A stretch of 64,000 bases of DNA from Gemmatimonadota bacterium (GTDB lineage: Bacteria > Gemmatimonadota > Gemmatimonadetes > Longimicrobiales > Gaopeijiaceae). Each line of letters opens with the position of its first letter. Position 1 is the first letter of the stretch. Below the pieces are notes generated by a model. It was not told where the DNA came from. It searched no databases and saw nothing but the letters and a program-made list of their open reading frames with translations. The stretch lies in assembly GCA_022822445.1 (NCBI GenBank), contig JAJEBR010000033.1, positions 124,001-188,000 of the forward strand, given 5' to 3'. A program made the position numbers and the translations under genes. Below are positions 34,286 to 42,586 of this stretch, piece by piece.

Positions 34286-34585
34286 ATGAGTCGGCGAATC
34301 CGCAGAGTCGGCATGTTCCTGCTGGGCGCGGGCGCCGTGGCGGCGGTGGCGGCGTTCGTCATCCGCAACCAGGTGGCGAGCAACCGGCGGGAGCTTTTCA
34401 GCGCCAACGCCTTTCGGCGCCTGGCCGCGCTGGGCCACATGGCCGGTGAGCCGGCGAGCGCGGGCTCGGTAGCGGTGCTGCGCGATTTTTGCGGGTGGGA
34501 GCCCAAGCGCCTGCTGCGCAATCGGGGGGCTGCGATCCTCGTCCGCATGGAGGACGAGCTGCTGCGGAAGGTGGAGGCCGATTGA
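34286..34585 (+). CDS. Small single-pass membrane protein, unknown function
   Basis: 99 residues: a basic start (MSRRIRRVG), one hydrophobic segment at about residues 9-26 (MFLLGAGAVAAVAAFVIR), then a soluble, Arg/Leu-rich tail of about 70 residues (FRRLAALGHMAG; VAVLRDFCGWEPKRLLRNRG) predicted to be mostly helical. No motif recognised. It lies 2 bases after recR and its stop overlaps the TTG of pgsA (TTGA), so it is co-translated with the lipid-synthesis gene. Topology and function unknown. Confidence 0.75.
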   Translation: MSRRIRRVGMFLLGAGAVAAVAAFVIRNQVASNRRELFSANAFRRLAALGHMAGEPASAGSVAVLRDFCGWEPKRLLRNRGAAILVRMEDELLRKVEAD

Positions 34586-35199
34586 ACATCCCGAACGCGA
34601 TCACGGTTGTCCGGATCGCCCTCTGCCCGGTGATCCCGTTCCTGGCGCTTTCCAGCGGAATCACCAGCCGCTACGCTGCCTTCTTCATCTTCCTGCTGGC
34701 GGCCCTCACCGACATCTGGGACGGCCAGCTCGCGCGCCGGTACGGGTGGGTGACCGACACCGGCAAACTCCTGGATCCCATCGCGGACAAGCTCCTCCTC
34801 GTGTGCACCTTCGTGCCCCTGTACGTCATCAGCCACCGGGCGGACGATCTCGGCGGCCTGCCGTGGTGGGGCGCGATGCCGCTCTGGGTGATGGGCGTGA
34901 TCTTCGGACGCGAGGTGCTGGTGACGGTGCTGCGGGGCTACGCGGTGCGGCGCGGGACCGTGATCGCGGCCGGTTGGTCCGGGAAGCTCAAGACGCTGGC
35001 CCTGAGCGTGTTCATCGGAGCCGCGCTGCTCTGGTATCCGCTGGCCGCCGACACGGGGTGGAACGGAGCGCCGTGGGCGCTGTGGCGGGGACTGCACGCC
35101 GCCCTCATCGGCCTCACCCTGGGCCTGTCCGTCCTTCTGAGCGTCTTCTCGATGGCCGACTACCTGTGGCGCTACCGGTCCCTGGCCGGCCGGAGCTGA
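34582..35199 (+). CDS. pgsA: CDP-diacylglycerol--glycerol-3-phosphate 3-phosphatidyltransferase
   Basis: Inner-membrane enzyme committing CDP-diacylglycerol to phosphatidylglycerol. The 205-residue protein starts with NIPNAITVVRIALCPVIPFL and carries the full CDP-alcohol phosphotransferase motif DIWDGQLARRYGWVTDTGKL followed by LDPIADK. About five membrane segments. The TTG start overlaps the preceding stop; the longer frame from 34489 lies inside the small membrane ORF. The pgsA-pncC(cinA) neighbourhood is conserved in many bacteria, often followed by recA, which here lies elsewhere. Confidence 0.95.
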   Translation: MNIPNAITVVRIALCPVIPFLALSSGITSRYAAFFIFLLAALTDIWDGQLARRYGWVTDTGKLLDPIADKLLLVCTFVPLYVISHRADDLGGLPWWGAMPLWVMGVIFGREVLVTVLRGYAVRRGTVIAAGWSGKLKTLALSVFIGAALLWYPLAADTGWNGAPWALWRGLHAALIGLTLGLSVLLSVFSMADYLWRYRSLAGRS

Positions 35200-35699
35200 A
35201 GGCCGCTGCGCGTCGGCTGGCCGGTGTCGCGGCCCGCCGGGGGTTGCGCGTCGCGACCGCCGAGAGCTGCACGGGAGGGCTCCTGACCAAGACCATCACC
35301 GACCTGCCGGGCGCGTCGGCGCACTACGCGGGCGGGGTGGTCGCCTACGCGGACGATGTGAAGGTGGCGCTGCTGGACGTCGACCCGGAGAGCCTGGAGG
35401 CCCACGGGGCGGTCTCGCGGGAGGTTGCGCTGCAGATGGCGGCCGGCGCGTGCCGCCGTTTCGCAGCCGACGTGGCGATGGCGGTCACCGGGATCGCAGG
35501 GCCGGAAGGCGGAACGCCCGCGAAGCCGGTCGGGACCGTGTGGCTGGCCGTGGCGCTCGCGGACGGGTGGGCCGAGGCCAGGTTGGAGTGCTTCCCCGGG
35601 GACCGGGAGGCGGTTCGGGAGGCCAGCGTGGCCGCGGCGCTGGGCATGGCGACCGACGCAGCCGGACGCGCCACATATGGACCGGCGGCCCGGTATTGA
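35166..35699 (+). CDS. pncC: Nicotinamide-nucleotide amidohydrolase PncC (CinA C-terminal domain)
   Basis: Converts NMN to NaMN in the pyridine-nucleotide salvage cycle. The ~177-residue product shows the family motifs LRVATAESCTGGLLTKTITD (catalytic Ser), GASAHYAGGVVAYADDVKV, GAVSREVALQMA and VTGIAGPEGGTPAKPVGTVW. It is the short stand-alone form without the N-terminal COG1058 domain. The start is uncertain: no ATG exists; GTG at 35166 overlaps pgsA by 34 bases, and a CTG at 35196 would overlap the pgsA stop by four bases. Either gives an intact domain. Confidence 0.9.
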   Translation: MALPVPGRPELKAAARRLAGVAARRGLRVATAESCTGGLLTKTITDLPGASAHYAGGVVAYADDVKVALLDVDPESLEAHGAVSREVALQMAAGACRRFAADVAMAVTGIAGPEGGTPAKPVGTVWLAVALADGWAEARLECFPGDREAVREASVAAALGMATDAAGRATYGPAARY

Positions 35700-35747
35700 T
35701 CAGCTTGTGAACACCGAATACCACACTGCCGAGCAGCGATTGGGGAG

Positions 35748-36581
35748 ATGAACGTGCCGGACAACAAGGGCATGAAGGAGAAGTTCGGGGAGGCCCAACC
35801 GGAGGACCGGGCGGAGGCTTCCGGCGACGCGGCGAACGGATCTGCGGCGAATGGCGGCGCGGTGAATGGAGCTGCGGCCGACAGCGACGCGGTGGATGCC
35901 GGCGCGAAGAACGGCGACGCGATGAGTACCGACGCGGATGCAGGCGCCACGGAGCAGGCATCCGATCCGGGGCAGGGGCCCGCCACGGCCGAGACACCCG
36001 CCGATGGGCCGTCCGCGGACGTTCCCTCCACGGCGGCCGGGGACCGGGATGGCGGCGGCCCCGTGGATCCGATGGAAGCGGACCCGGAGGAGGCGGAGCT
36101 GCTCGACGGGCACGACGGGCGGGCGCGGATCTCCGAACTGGAGGCCGAGCGGGACCGGCTGAGGGACCAGCACCTTCGCCTGGCCGCCGACTTCGACAAC
36201 TTCAGGAAGCGCACCGAGGAGAGGCTGCGGCAGCGATGGAGCCGGGCGCAGGCGGATCTGGTCGGGCGTTTTCTGGATCCGCTCGACGATCTGCGCAGGG
36301 TCACCGCGCTGGAACCCGAGAGCACCGCATCCGTAGAGGCGATCGTGGAGGGCGTCGACCTGGTCGAGCGCAAGTTCTTCCGCGCCCTCGAGGAGGCCGG
36401 CGTGGAGGTCGTCGATCCGGAGGGCGAAGGCTTCGATCCCAACACGATGGAGGCGATGATGCGCGTGCCGACCGAGTCGGAGGAGGAGGACGACACCGTC
36501 GCGAGCGTCTTTCAGCGGGGGTACACCTTGAAGGGGCTGCTCATCCGCCCGGCGCGGGTGAGTGTCTTCAAGGCCGACTAG
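35748..36581 (+). CDS. grpE: Nucleotide exchange factor GrpE with long disordered N-terminus
   Basis: 277 residues, against about 200 in E. coli. Residues 1-125 are a low-complexity Ala/Gly/Asp/Asn region (ANGSAANGGAVNGAAADSDA) with Pro-rich stretches. The true GrpE begins near ISELEAERDRLRDQHLRLAA, a coiled coil running into DFDNFRKRTEERLRQRW, and ends in the beta domain (FDPNTMEAMMRVPTESEEED; VASVFQRGYTLKGLLIRPA). It releases ADP from DnaK. dnaJ follows at 151 bases; hrcA and dnaK are not in the window. No CIRCE element (TTAGCACTC-N9-GAGTGCTAA) is visible upstream. Confidence 0.95.
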   Translation: MNVPDNKGMKEKFGEAQPEDRAEASGDAANGSAANGGAVNGAAADSDAVDAGAKNGDAMSTDADAGATEQASDPGQGPATAETPADGPSADVPSTAAGDRDGGGPVDPMEADPEEAELLDGHDGRARISELEAERDRLRDQHLRLAADFDNFRKRTEERLRQRWSRAQADLVGRFLDPLDDLRRVTALEPESTASVEAIVEGVDLVERKFFRALEEAGVEVVDPEGEGFDPNTMEAMMRVPTESEEEDDTVASVFQRGYTLKGLLIRPARVSVFKAD

Positions 36582-36625
36582 GACAGTCCGTGGATGACCC
36601 TGATGGTAAAGACAACATGACACTT

Positions 36626-36643
36626 TGTAATGTTCTCATTACA
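36626..36643. repeat. Perfect 7-bp-arm inverted repeat between grpE and dnaJ
   Basis: TGTAATG-TTCT-CATTACA, 45 bases after the grpE stop and 90 bases before dnaJ. Spacing and arm length match the inverted repeat inside smc (26372-26389), and six of the seven bases in each arm are shared. The local stretch 36606-36650 is AT-rich. It could be an operator for dnaJ or part of a dispersed repeat. Confidence 0.8.
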
Positions 36644-36732
36644 GTGCGAGTGCGTGAACGCCGCGATCCAGCCCGGATGCATCGCCGACCGAATGCTGTG
36701 AGGACTCATTCCGCGGGCTGCCGGCGGGGGCA

Positions 36733-37839
36733 ATGACGACCGACAAGGACTACTACGCGATCCTCGGAGTCGACCAGAAGGCCGGCGCGGACGACATCAA
36801 GAAGGCCTACCGCCGCCTGGCGAAGAAGTACCATCCGGACGCCAACCCGGGGAACCCGCGGGTGGCCGAGCGCTTCAAGGACATCGGCGAGGCCAACGGT
36901 GTGCTCTCCGATCCCGCGAAGCGGAAGAAGTACGATCAGATGCGCAAGCTGGGCGCCCTGGGCTTCCGCGGAGCCCGGACCGGTCCGAGGGCGGGGGCAC
37001 AGACGTCGACGAACTTCTCCTTCGAGGACCTCGGCGGCCTCGGCAGCTTTTCCGACATCTTCTCCTCGATCTTCGACCGGGGGAAGAAGCCCCGGCCGCG
37101 GCGGCCCTCCGGTCCTGCCAAGGGCAGCAACGTGGAGCATACCGCCGAAGTGCCCTTCATGGTGGCCGCCAGGGGGGGCAAGATCACCATCTCGGTGCCG
37201 ATCACCGAGGAGTGCGCGATCTGCGGCGGATCCGGCGGCGCGCCCGGGACGGTGTGGAAGAAGTGTACGGAGTGCCGCGGATCGGGGAGCGTCTCCTTCG
37301 GCCAGGGGGGCTTCGCGGTGAACCGGCCGTGTCCCGCCTGCATGGGCCGCGGCGAGACCGCCGACAAGCCGTGCGGCGCGTGCGGCAGCGACGGCAAGGT
37401 CCACCAGAACCGCAAGATCCAGGTGACCGTGCCGCCCGGCGTCAACTCGGACGCGAAGATGCGCCTCACCGGGCAGGGAGAGCGGGGCCGGAAGGGTGGC
37501 TCCCCCGGCGACCTGGTCATCACCTTCAAGGTCCTGCCGCACCGCTTCTTCCGCCGCGAGGGCAACGACATCGTCGTGACGGTGCCGCTGAATCTGGCGC
37601 AGGCGGCGCTGGGTTCGCGGATCCGGGTCGGCACCATTTCCGGGAAGAAGGTGGTGCTGCGCGTTCCGCCGGGTACGCAGCCCGGAACGCGCTTCAGGAT
37701 CAGGGGGCAGGGGATCGAGCGCGAAGGGAAGCGGGGCGACCAGTATGTGGAGGTGAAGCTGGAAGTCCCGGACACGCTCACCGAGAAGCAGGAGCAGCAG
37801 ATCCGCGACTTCGCGGACTCGGCCGGGCTGAAGTGGTGA
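36733..37839 (+). CDS. dnaJ: DnaJ-type co-chaperone
   Basis: 368 residues: J domain (residues 4-70) with HPD at 34-36, a short Gly/Phe region (GGLGSFSDIFSSIFDRG), a four-repeat zinc domain (CAICGGSG, CTECRGSG, CPACMGRG, CGACGSDG; residues about 161-223), then the C-terminal substrate-binding domains. The fourth zinc repeat deviates (CGSDG for CxGxG). Complete type A DnaJ, stimulating DnaK ATPase and binding clients. It pairs with grpE upstream across a gap that carries the inverted repeat. Confidence 0.96.
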   Translation: MTTDKDYYAILGVDQKAGADDIKKAYRRLAKKYHPDANPGNPRVAERFKDIGEANGVLSDPAKRKKYDQMRKLGALGFRGARTGPRAGAQTSTNFSFEDLGGLGSFSDIFSSIFDRGKKPRPRRPSGPAKGSNVEHTAEVPFMVAARGGKITISVPITEECAICGGSGGAPGTVWKKCTECRGSGSVSFGQGGFAVNRPCPACMGRGETADKPCGACGSDGKVHQNRKIQVTVPPGVNSDAKMRLTGQGERGRKGGSPGDLVITFKVLPHRFFRREGNDIVVTVPLNLAQAALGSRIRVGTISGKKVVLRVPPGTQPGTRFRIRGQGIEREGKRGDQYVEVKLEVPDTLTEKQEQQIRDFADSAGLKW

Positions 37840-37928
37840 TGCTCGCGGCGGCTCCGGGACCGGGGGCCGGTGGGCGGCGCGGGCCGGCGGCGGGACCGCG
37901 GCCGGTGAGCGGTGCAGCCCGGAGTTGA

Positions 37929-37969
37929 TTCGTCGGCGGGCCTGTGTCGCGGCGGTTCGTCGGCGGGCC
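37929..37969. repeat. 14-bp direct repeat in the dnaJ-mnmA convergent gap
   Basis: TTCGTCGGCGGGCC occurs at 37929-37942 and again at 37956-37969. The 141-base convergent gap is otherwise GC-rich with several short self-complementary stretches but no T-run terminator. Confidence 0.6.
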
Positions 37970-37980
37970 GCGGGTCGACC

Positions 37981-39096
37981 TCAGTAGCTGCTTCCCATCA
38001 CGCGGCTGATCCTGCCGCCCCCGACCACCCGGTCGCCGTCGAAGAAGACGCTCGACTGTCCCGGAGTCACGGCGCGGGCCGGCTCTTCGAAGCGCAGCTC
38101 GACGGAGTTCGCGTCGCAGTCCACGACCCGGCAACGGTGGGGCGCCGACCGGTAGCGGACCTGCGCCAGCAGCTTCGTGCCGGGCCGGGGCGGTGACGCC
38201 AGCCAGTTCACGTCGCCGACTTGCGCGCCCCGCACATCCAGAAGGTCCCTGGGGCCGACCACTACCTGCCGCGTGTCCGGCCGGATCTCGAGGACGTAGT
38301 AGCGCTCGGGGAGGCCGCCCCCCAGTCCCTTGCGCTGCCCGACCGTGAAGCCGGAATAGCCGCTGTGCCGCCCGAGCACGCGTCCCCGGTGGTCGACGAT
38401 CGCACCGGGAAGCAGGGCGGGGTGGGTGGGGAGCAGTTTCTTCTCCAGGAAATCCCGGTAGTTGCCGGTGGGCACGAAGCAGATCTCCTGGGATTCGGGC
38501 TTGTCGGCGGTGATCAGTCCCAGTGCGCGGGCGCGCTCCCGCACTTCGGGCTTGGTGAGCTCGCCGAGGGGAAAGTGGAGCAGGCCGAGCAACTCGAAGG
38601 GAAGTCCCCACAGGAAGTAGGACTGGTCCTTGGCGGGGTCCGTCCCGCGCAGGAGGCGCGGCTCGCCGGCTGAGCGATCGAGCCTGACGTAGTGGCCCGA
38701 GGCGACACCGTCGCAGCCGAGCACGCGGCCCCGCCGGAAGAGGTCGCGGAACTTGGTGTTGGAATTGCACCGCACGCAGGGGTTGGGGGTCCTGCCGCGC
38801 CCGTACTCGGAGACGAAGTCGTCGATGACGTCCCGCGTGAACTCCTCCTCCACATCGAAGACGTAGTGCGGGATTCCCAGCCGGTCGGCGACCTGGCGCG
38901 CGTCGTGGATGCCTTCCAGCCCACAGCAGGTCTTCCGGCTCGCGGCGGTCTCTTCCTCGCTGTAGCAGAACGTCTTCATGGTGGCGCCGATGACCTCGTG
39001 GCCGGACTCGACGAGCATCGCCGCGGCCACGGAGGAGTCGACCCCGCCGGACATCGCGACCAGGATGCGCCGCCGGTCGTTCGCTCCGGCGTTCAT
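37981..39096 (-). CDS. mnmA: tRNA 2-thiouridine synthesizing protein MnmA
   Basis: Thiolates U34 of tRNA-Lys, -Glu and -Gln. The 371-residue product has the PP-loop SGGVDSSVAA at 16-25, the first catalytic Cys in RTPNPCVRCNS, the second in SQEICFVPTG, the KDQSYFLWGL segment, and the C-terminal beta domain ending SVFFDGDRVVGGG. The long frame continues upstream inside the cysteine desulfurase gene, so the ATG at 39096 overlapping that stop (ATGA) is the start. Coupling to the sulfur donor gene upstream makes functional sense: persulfide from the desulfurase feeds MnmA. tRNA-Gln(UUG) at 14.4 kb is an expected substrate. Confidence 0.97.
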   Translation of the reverse strand: MNAGANDRRRILVAMSGGVDSSVAAAMLVESGHEVIGATMKTFCYSEEETAASRKTCCGLEGIHDARQVADRLGIPHYVFDVEEEFTRDVIDDFVSEYGRGRTPNPCVRCNSNTKFRDLFRRGRVLGCDGVASGHYVRLDRSAGEPRLLRGTDPAKDQSYFLWGLPFELLGLLHFPLGELTKPEVRERARALGLITADKPESQEICFVPTGNYRDFLEKKLLPTHPALLPGAIVDHRGRVLGRHSGYSGFTVGQRKGLGGGLPERYYVLEIRPDTRQVVVGPRDLLDVRGAQVGDVNWLASPPRPGTKLLAQVRYRSAPHRCRVVDCDANSVELRFEEPARAVTPGQSSVFFDGDRVVGGGRISRVMGSSY

Positions 39097-40301
39097 GGTG
39101 CCCACAGAGCGCGGATCCGGGCTACCGCGTCCGCCACCACGGTCACGATGCGGCCAACCTGCCGCTCGTCGTTCAGGCGACCGAAGCTGAGGCGCAGCGA
39201 GGCGGCCGTGTCTCCCGGATAGAGGGCGGCCAGAGATGCGCTCGGCGCGCTCGACCCGCTGGCGCAGGCCGACCCGCCCGACGCAGCGATCCCATCGGCG
39301 TCGAGTGTGGCCAGCAGCGTGTCCGAGTCGATTCCGGGGATGGCGAGGGACAGGATGTGCGGGGCCCGCCGCAGGCCGCCGGCGTTGACCCGGACGCCGG
39401 AGATGGTTTCGACCAACCGCGACTCCACGTCGTCCCGAAGGGCCGCCAGTCTGTTCGACTCCGCGGGCGCCTCCGCGACGGCCAGCCGCACGGCCTCCGC
39501 CAGCCCGGCGGCTCCGGCCACGTCCTCGGTGCCGGGGCGCAACCCATCCTCCTGTCCGCCCCCGAAGTGGAGCGGCGCGATTCCGCGGCGGCTGCGGGCG
39601 ATCAGGGCGCCGGTACCCTTGGGACCGCAGATCTTGTGGCCGGTCACCGTGAACAGGTCGACCGGGACGTCGGCGAGGGAAAGCGGGATCTTGCCGACCG
39701 CCTGGACCGCGTCGCTGTGCAGCCGAACCCCCCGGCTCCGGCACTCCGCGGCGATCTCCGGGAGCGGCAACTCAAGCCCGGTCTCGTTGTTGACCCACAT
39801 GCACGACACCACGGCCGGTCGGTCCCGGAGCGCGGACCGCAATGCATCCAGGTCGAACTCGCCCTCTTCGAACCCTACTACGGTATGGCGTGCTCCTTCC
39901 CTCACCGCCCGTTCCGCCGCCGCCGAGACGGCCGGGTGCTCGACCGCGGAGGTGACCACATGCGCCCGGTGTCCACCCGCCACCCCGTCCATCCCCCGCA
40001 CGCTGCCCAGCACGGCCAGGTTGTCGGACTCCGTGCCCCCCCTCGTGAAGCACACGCTGGCCGTCTCCACCCCCACGGCGGCGGCGAGCGTAGCCCGGGC
40101 CTCCTCCAGCCTCCCCCTCGCCCGGCGCCCCCACCGGTGCCCGCTGGACGGGTTCCCGAACTCCTCCGCCTGGCAGGCCGCCATCACGGCGGCAACCTCC
40201 GCACGCACGGGCGTCGTGGCCGCGTGGTCCAGGTAGATGGGTTCTGCGGCGCTTCGCGCGCCGGCGGCTTCGTTGTGCACGCTGGGGCTCTCGCTCTGCA
40301 T
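39093..40301 (-). CDS. Cysteine desulfurase (NifS/IscS family)
   Basis: PLP enzyme mobilising sulfur from cysteine as a protein persulfide. 402 residues with IYLDHAATTPVRAEV, FTRGGTESDNLAV, AVEHPAVSAAAERA, the PLP-lysine segment TVTGHKICGPKGTGAL and the active-site loop SGGSACASGSSAPS containing the catalytic Cys. The loop and overall form look like group I (NifS/IscS). No iscU, iscR or suf genes are adjacent; the four-base overlap with mnmA suggests a main role in tRNA thiolation, possibly also Fe-S assembly. Transcribed divergently from sucC. Confidence 0.95.
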   Translation of the reverse strand: MQSESPSVHNEAAGARSAAEPIYLDHAATTPVRAEVAAVMAACQAEEFGNPSSGHRWGRRARGRLEEARATLAAAVGVETASVCFTRGGTESDNLAVLGSVRGMDGVAGGHRAHVVTSAVEHPAVSAAAERAVREGARHTVVGFEEGEFDLDALRSALRDRPAVVSCMWVNNETGLELPLPEIAAECRSRGVRLHSDAVQAVGKIPLSLADVPVDLFTVTGHKICGPKGTGALIARSRRGIAPLHFGGGQEDGLRPGTEDVAGAAGLAEAVRLAVAEAPAESNRLAALRDDVESRLVETISGVRVNAGGLRRAPHILSLAIPGIDSDTLLATLDADGIAASGGSACASGSSAPSASLAALYPGDTAASLRLSFGRLNDERQVGRIVTVVADAVARIRALWAP

Positions 40302-40501
40302 CGGCCGGACCCCTCGTTCTCAACGGGTGGCCCTTCAGGTTGGGGGTACTCTGTAATATGATAGGACCGCGCCGCGACGGCGGAGCAGGAGCCATTCGGG
40401 CCTGCCCGTCGCGGGGAGTCTCGCCGCACCCGCTGCCACACGGGGGAGGATCCGCGGAGTCCCCGACACGAACACGCTTCCCATCAACCTCAACGCTGCC
40501 A

Positions 40502-41632
40502 ATGGACCTTCACGAATACCAGGCCAAGGAGCTGTTCCGCGCCGCCGGGATGGCCGTCAACCCCGGCGAAGTCGCGGACGATCCCCAGGGAGTGCGTGCG
40601 CTGGCGGAGGAGTACGGCGGCAGGGTCGTGGTCAAGGCGCAGGTGCACTCGGGTGGGCGCGGGAAGGCCGGCGGCGTAAAGCTGGCCACCGACGCCGACG
40701 AGGCCGCGCGCCACGCCGAAGCGATCCTGGGGATGAAGATCAGGGGCCTCACGGTGGGGCATGTACTGGTCTCGCCCACGGAGGACATCGCCACGGAGGC
40801 GTACGCGGGGATCCTCGTCGACCGGGAGGGGCAGTGTCCGGTCCTGATGGTGTCGGCGGAGGGCGGCGTGGACATCGAGGAGGTCGCGGCGACCAACCCG
40901 GACGCGATCCACAAGCTGCAGGTCGATCCCCGCTACGGGCTGATGCCGCACCAGGCGTGGGGGCTCGCCACCCGGCTGTTCAGCGACCCCGCGCTGACGA
41001 AGCAGGCCGCCCGCATCCTCACCCGGCTGTACCGCGCTTTCGTGGACAACGGGGCCTCGATGGCCGAGATCAACCCGCTGATCTCGACGGGCGGCGGCAA
41101 AGTCAAGGCGATCGACGCCAAGGTCAGCATCGACGACAACGAGCTCTTCCGCCGGCCCGCGGTCGCCGCGCTGCGCGACCCCGACTCGGAGTCGGAGGCC
41201 GACGCGAAGGCCCGCGCGGCCGGGCTCAGCTTCGTCAAGCTGGAGGGGAACGTCGGCTGCTGCGTGAACGGGGCCGGGCTGGCGATGGCCACGATGGACC
41301 TGGTCAAGTACTACGGCGGCGACCCGGCCAACTTCCTCGACATCGGCGGCTCCTCGAATCCGGACAAGGTGGTGGCGGCGCTGGAGATCATCACCGCGGA
41401 CGCGGGCGTGAAGGTGATCCTCTTCAACATCTTCGGTGGGATCACTCGCTGTGACGACGTGGCCCAGGGGATCGTGGAGGCGGTGGGGCGGCTGGACATC
41501 GCAATCCCCCTGGTGATTCGCCTCACCGGCACAAACGAGGAACTCGCGAGGGAGATTCTGGCGGAAGCCGGACTGGCCGCGGTCGCGTCGATGGATGAGG
41601 TGGTGCAGGAGGCCGTGCGGCTGGCCGGATGA
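40502..41632 (+). CDS. sucC: Succinate--CoA ligase subunit beta
   Basis: TCA-cycle enzyme that interconverts succinyl-CoA and succinate with substrate-level phosphorylation. The 376-residue ATP-grasp protein starts at MDLHEYQAKELFRAAGM and includes VVVKAQVHSGGRGKAGGVKL, INPLI, EGNVGCCVNGAGLAMATMD and LFNIFGGITRCDDVA. The frame extends back to 40340, but that segment is low-complexity and the family N-terminus is at 40502. The upstream 200-base divergent gap holds an AT-rich patch, GTAATATGATAGG (40353-40365), that may contain a promoter. sucD follows after 33 bases. Confidence 0.97.
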   Translation: MDLHEYQAKELFRAAGMAVNPGEVADDPQGVRALAEEYGGRVVVKAQVHSGGRGKAGGVKLATDADEAARHAEAILGMKIRGLTVGHVLVSPTEDIATEAYAGILVDREGQCPVLMVSAEGGVDIEEVAATNPDAIHKLQVDPRYGLMPHQAWGLATRLFSDPALTKQAARILTRLYRAFVDNGASMAEINPLISTGGGKVKAIDAKVSIDDNELFRRPAVAALRDPDSESEADAKARAAGLSFVKLEGNVGCCVNGAGLAMATMDLVKYYGGDPANFLDIGGSSNPDKVVAALEIITADAGVKVILFNIFGGITRCDDVAQGIVEAVGRLDIAIPLVIRLTGTNEELAREILAEAGLAAVASMDEVVQEAVRLAG

Positions 41633-41665
41633 CTACGAAACCGAAAGGAGACCTGGTCCGGGACC

Positions 41666-42553
41666 ATGTCGATCTACGTTGACGAAACCACCCGGGTGAT
41701 CGTTCAGGGGATCACCGGGCGCGATGGCTCGTTCCACACCCGCCAGATGGCGGCGTACGGCACGCGCGTCGTGGCGGGAGTGACTCCGGGGAAGGGCGGA
41801 CGGTCGTTCGCGCTCTCCGGCAAAGAGGAGGTACCGGTCTACGACACCGTTGCCGACGCGGTGGCCGAGACGGGTGCGAACGCGTCGGTGATCTACGTGC
41901 CGCCCGCGTTTGCCGCCAGCGCGATCATGGAGGCCGCCGACGCCGGTGTGGGGTTCATCGTCTGTGTGACCGAGGGCATTCCGGTGCTGGACATGACCCG
42001 GGCGCACGCGCTGGCGCGGGACCGCGGCTGCCGGGTGCTCGGGCCCAACTGCCCCGGAATCATCTGCCCGGGCAAGACCACCCTGGGGATCATCCCGGGG
42101 AGCATCGTGACCGAGGGGCCGGTGGGGCTGATTTCGCGGTCCGGCACGCTGACCTACGAAGCGGTCCACCACCTCACCCGGGACGGCCTCGGGCAGACTA
42201 CCTGCGTGGGCATCGGCGGCGATCCCCTGATCGGGACCAGCTTCGTCGACTGCCTCGCGGCCTTCGCCGACGACCCCGACACCGAGGCGGTGGTGATGAT
42301 CGGCGAGATCGGCGGCACGGCGGAGCAGGAGGCGGCGGCGTGGGTCAGCGCGAATCTGGACATCCCGGTCGTGGGGTTCATCGCCGGGCGGACCGCGCCT
42401 CCGGGGACGCGCATGGGCCACGCGGGTGCTATCATTAGCGGGTCGTCGGGAACCGCCGCCGAAAAGACCAGGGCCTTCGAGGACAATGGAATCAAGGTCG
42501 CCAAACGCCCCGCGGAGATCGCCGTCCTGGCCAGGGAATCGCTCGGCAGGTAG
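41666..42553 (+). CDS. sucD: Succinate--CoA ligase subunit alpha
   Basis: CoA-binding and phospho-histidine subunit partnering sucC. 295 residues with [66 protein letters not shown] and the phosphorylated-His segment [11 protein letters not shown] near residue 252. Complete, usual length. Preceded by AAAGGAGA about 15 bases before the ATG. The downstream CBS gene is 33 bases away and may be co-transcribed. Confidence 0.98.
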   Translation: MSIYVDETTRVIVQGITGRDGSFHTRQMAAYGTRVVAGVTPGKGGRSFALSGKEEVPVYDTVADAVAETGANASVIYVPPAFAASAIMEAADAGVGFIVCVTEGIPVLDMTRAHALARDRGCRVLGPNCPGIICPGKTTLGIIPGSIVTEGPVGLISRSGTLTYEAVHHLTRDGLGQTTCVGIGGDPLIGTSFVDCLAAFADDPDTEAVVMIGEIGGTAEQEAAAWVSANLDIPVVGFIAGRTAPPGTRMGHAGAIISGSSGTAAEKTRAFEDNGIKVAKRPAEIAVLARESLGR

Positions 42554-42586
42554 CGACCCGCGGCGGAGAGTCTTCCGGGTCCCCGC

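Noticed and set aside
35600-35760. CIRCE heat-shock element before grpE
   Set aside because: No TTAGCACTC-N9-GAGTGCTAA-like dyad is visible.
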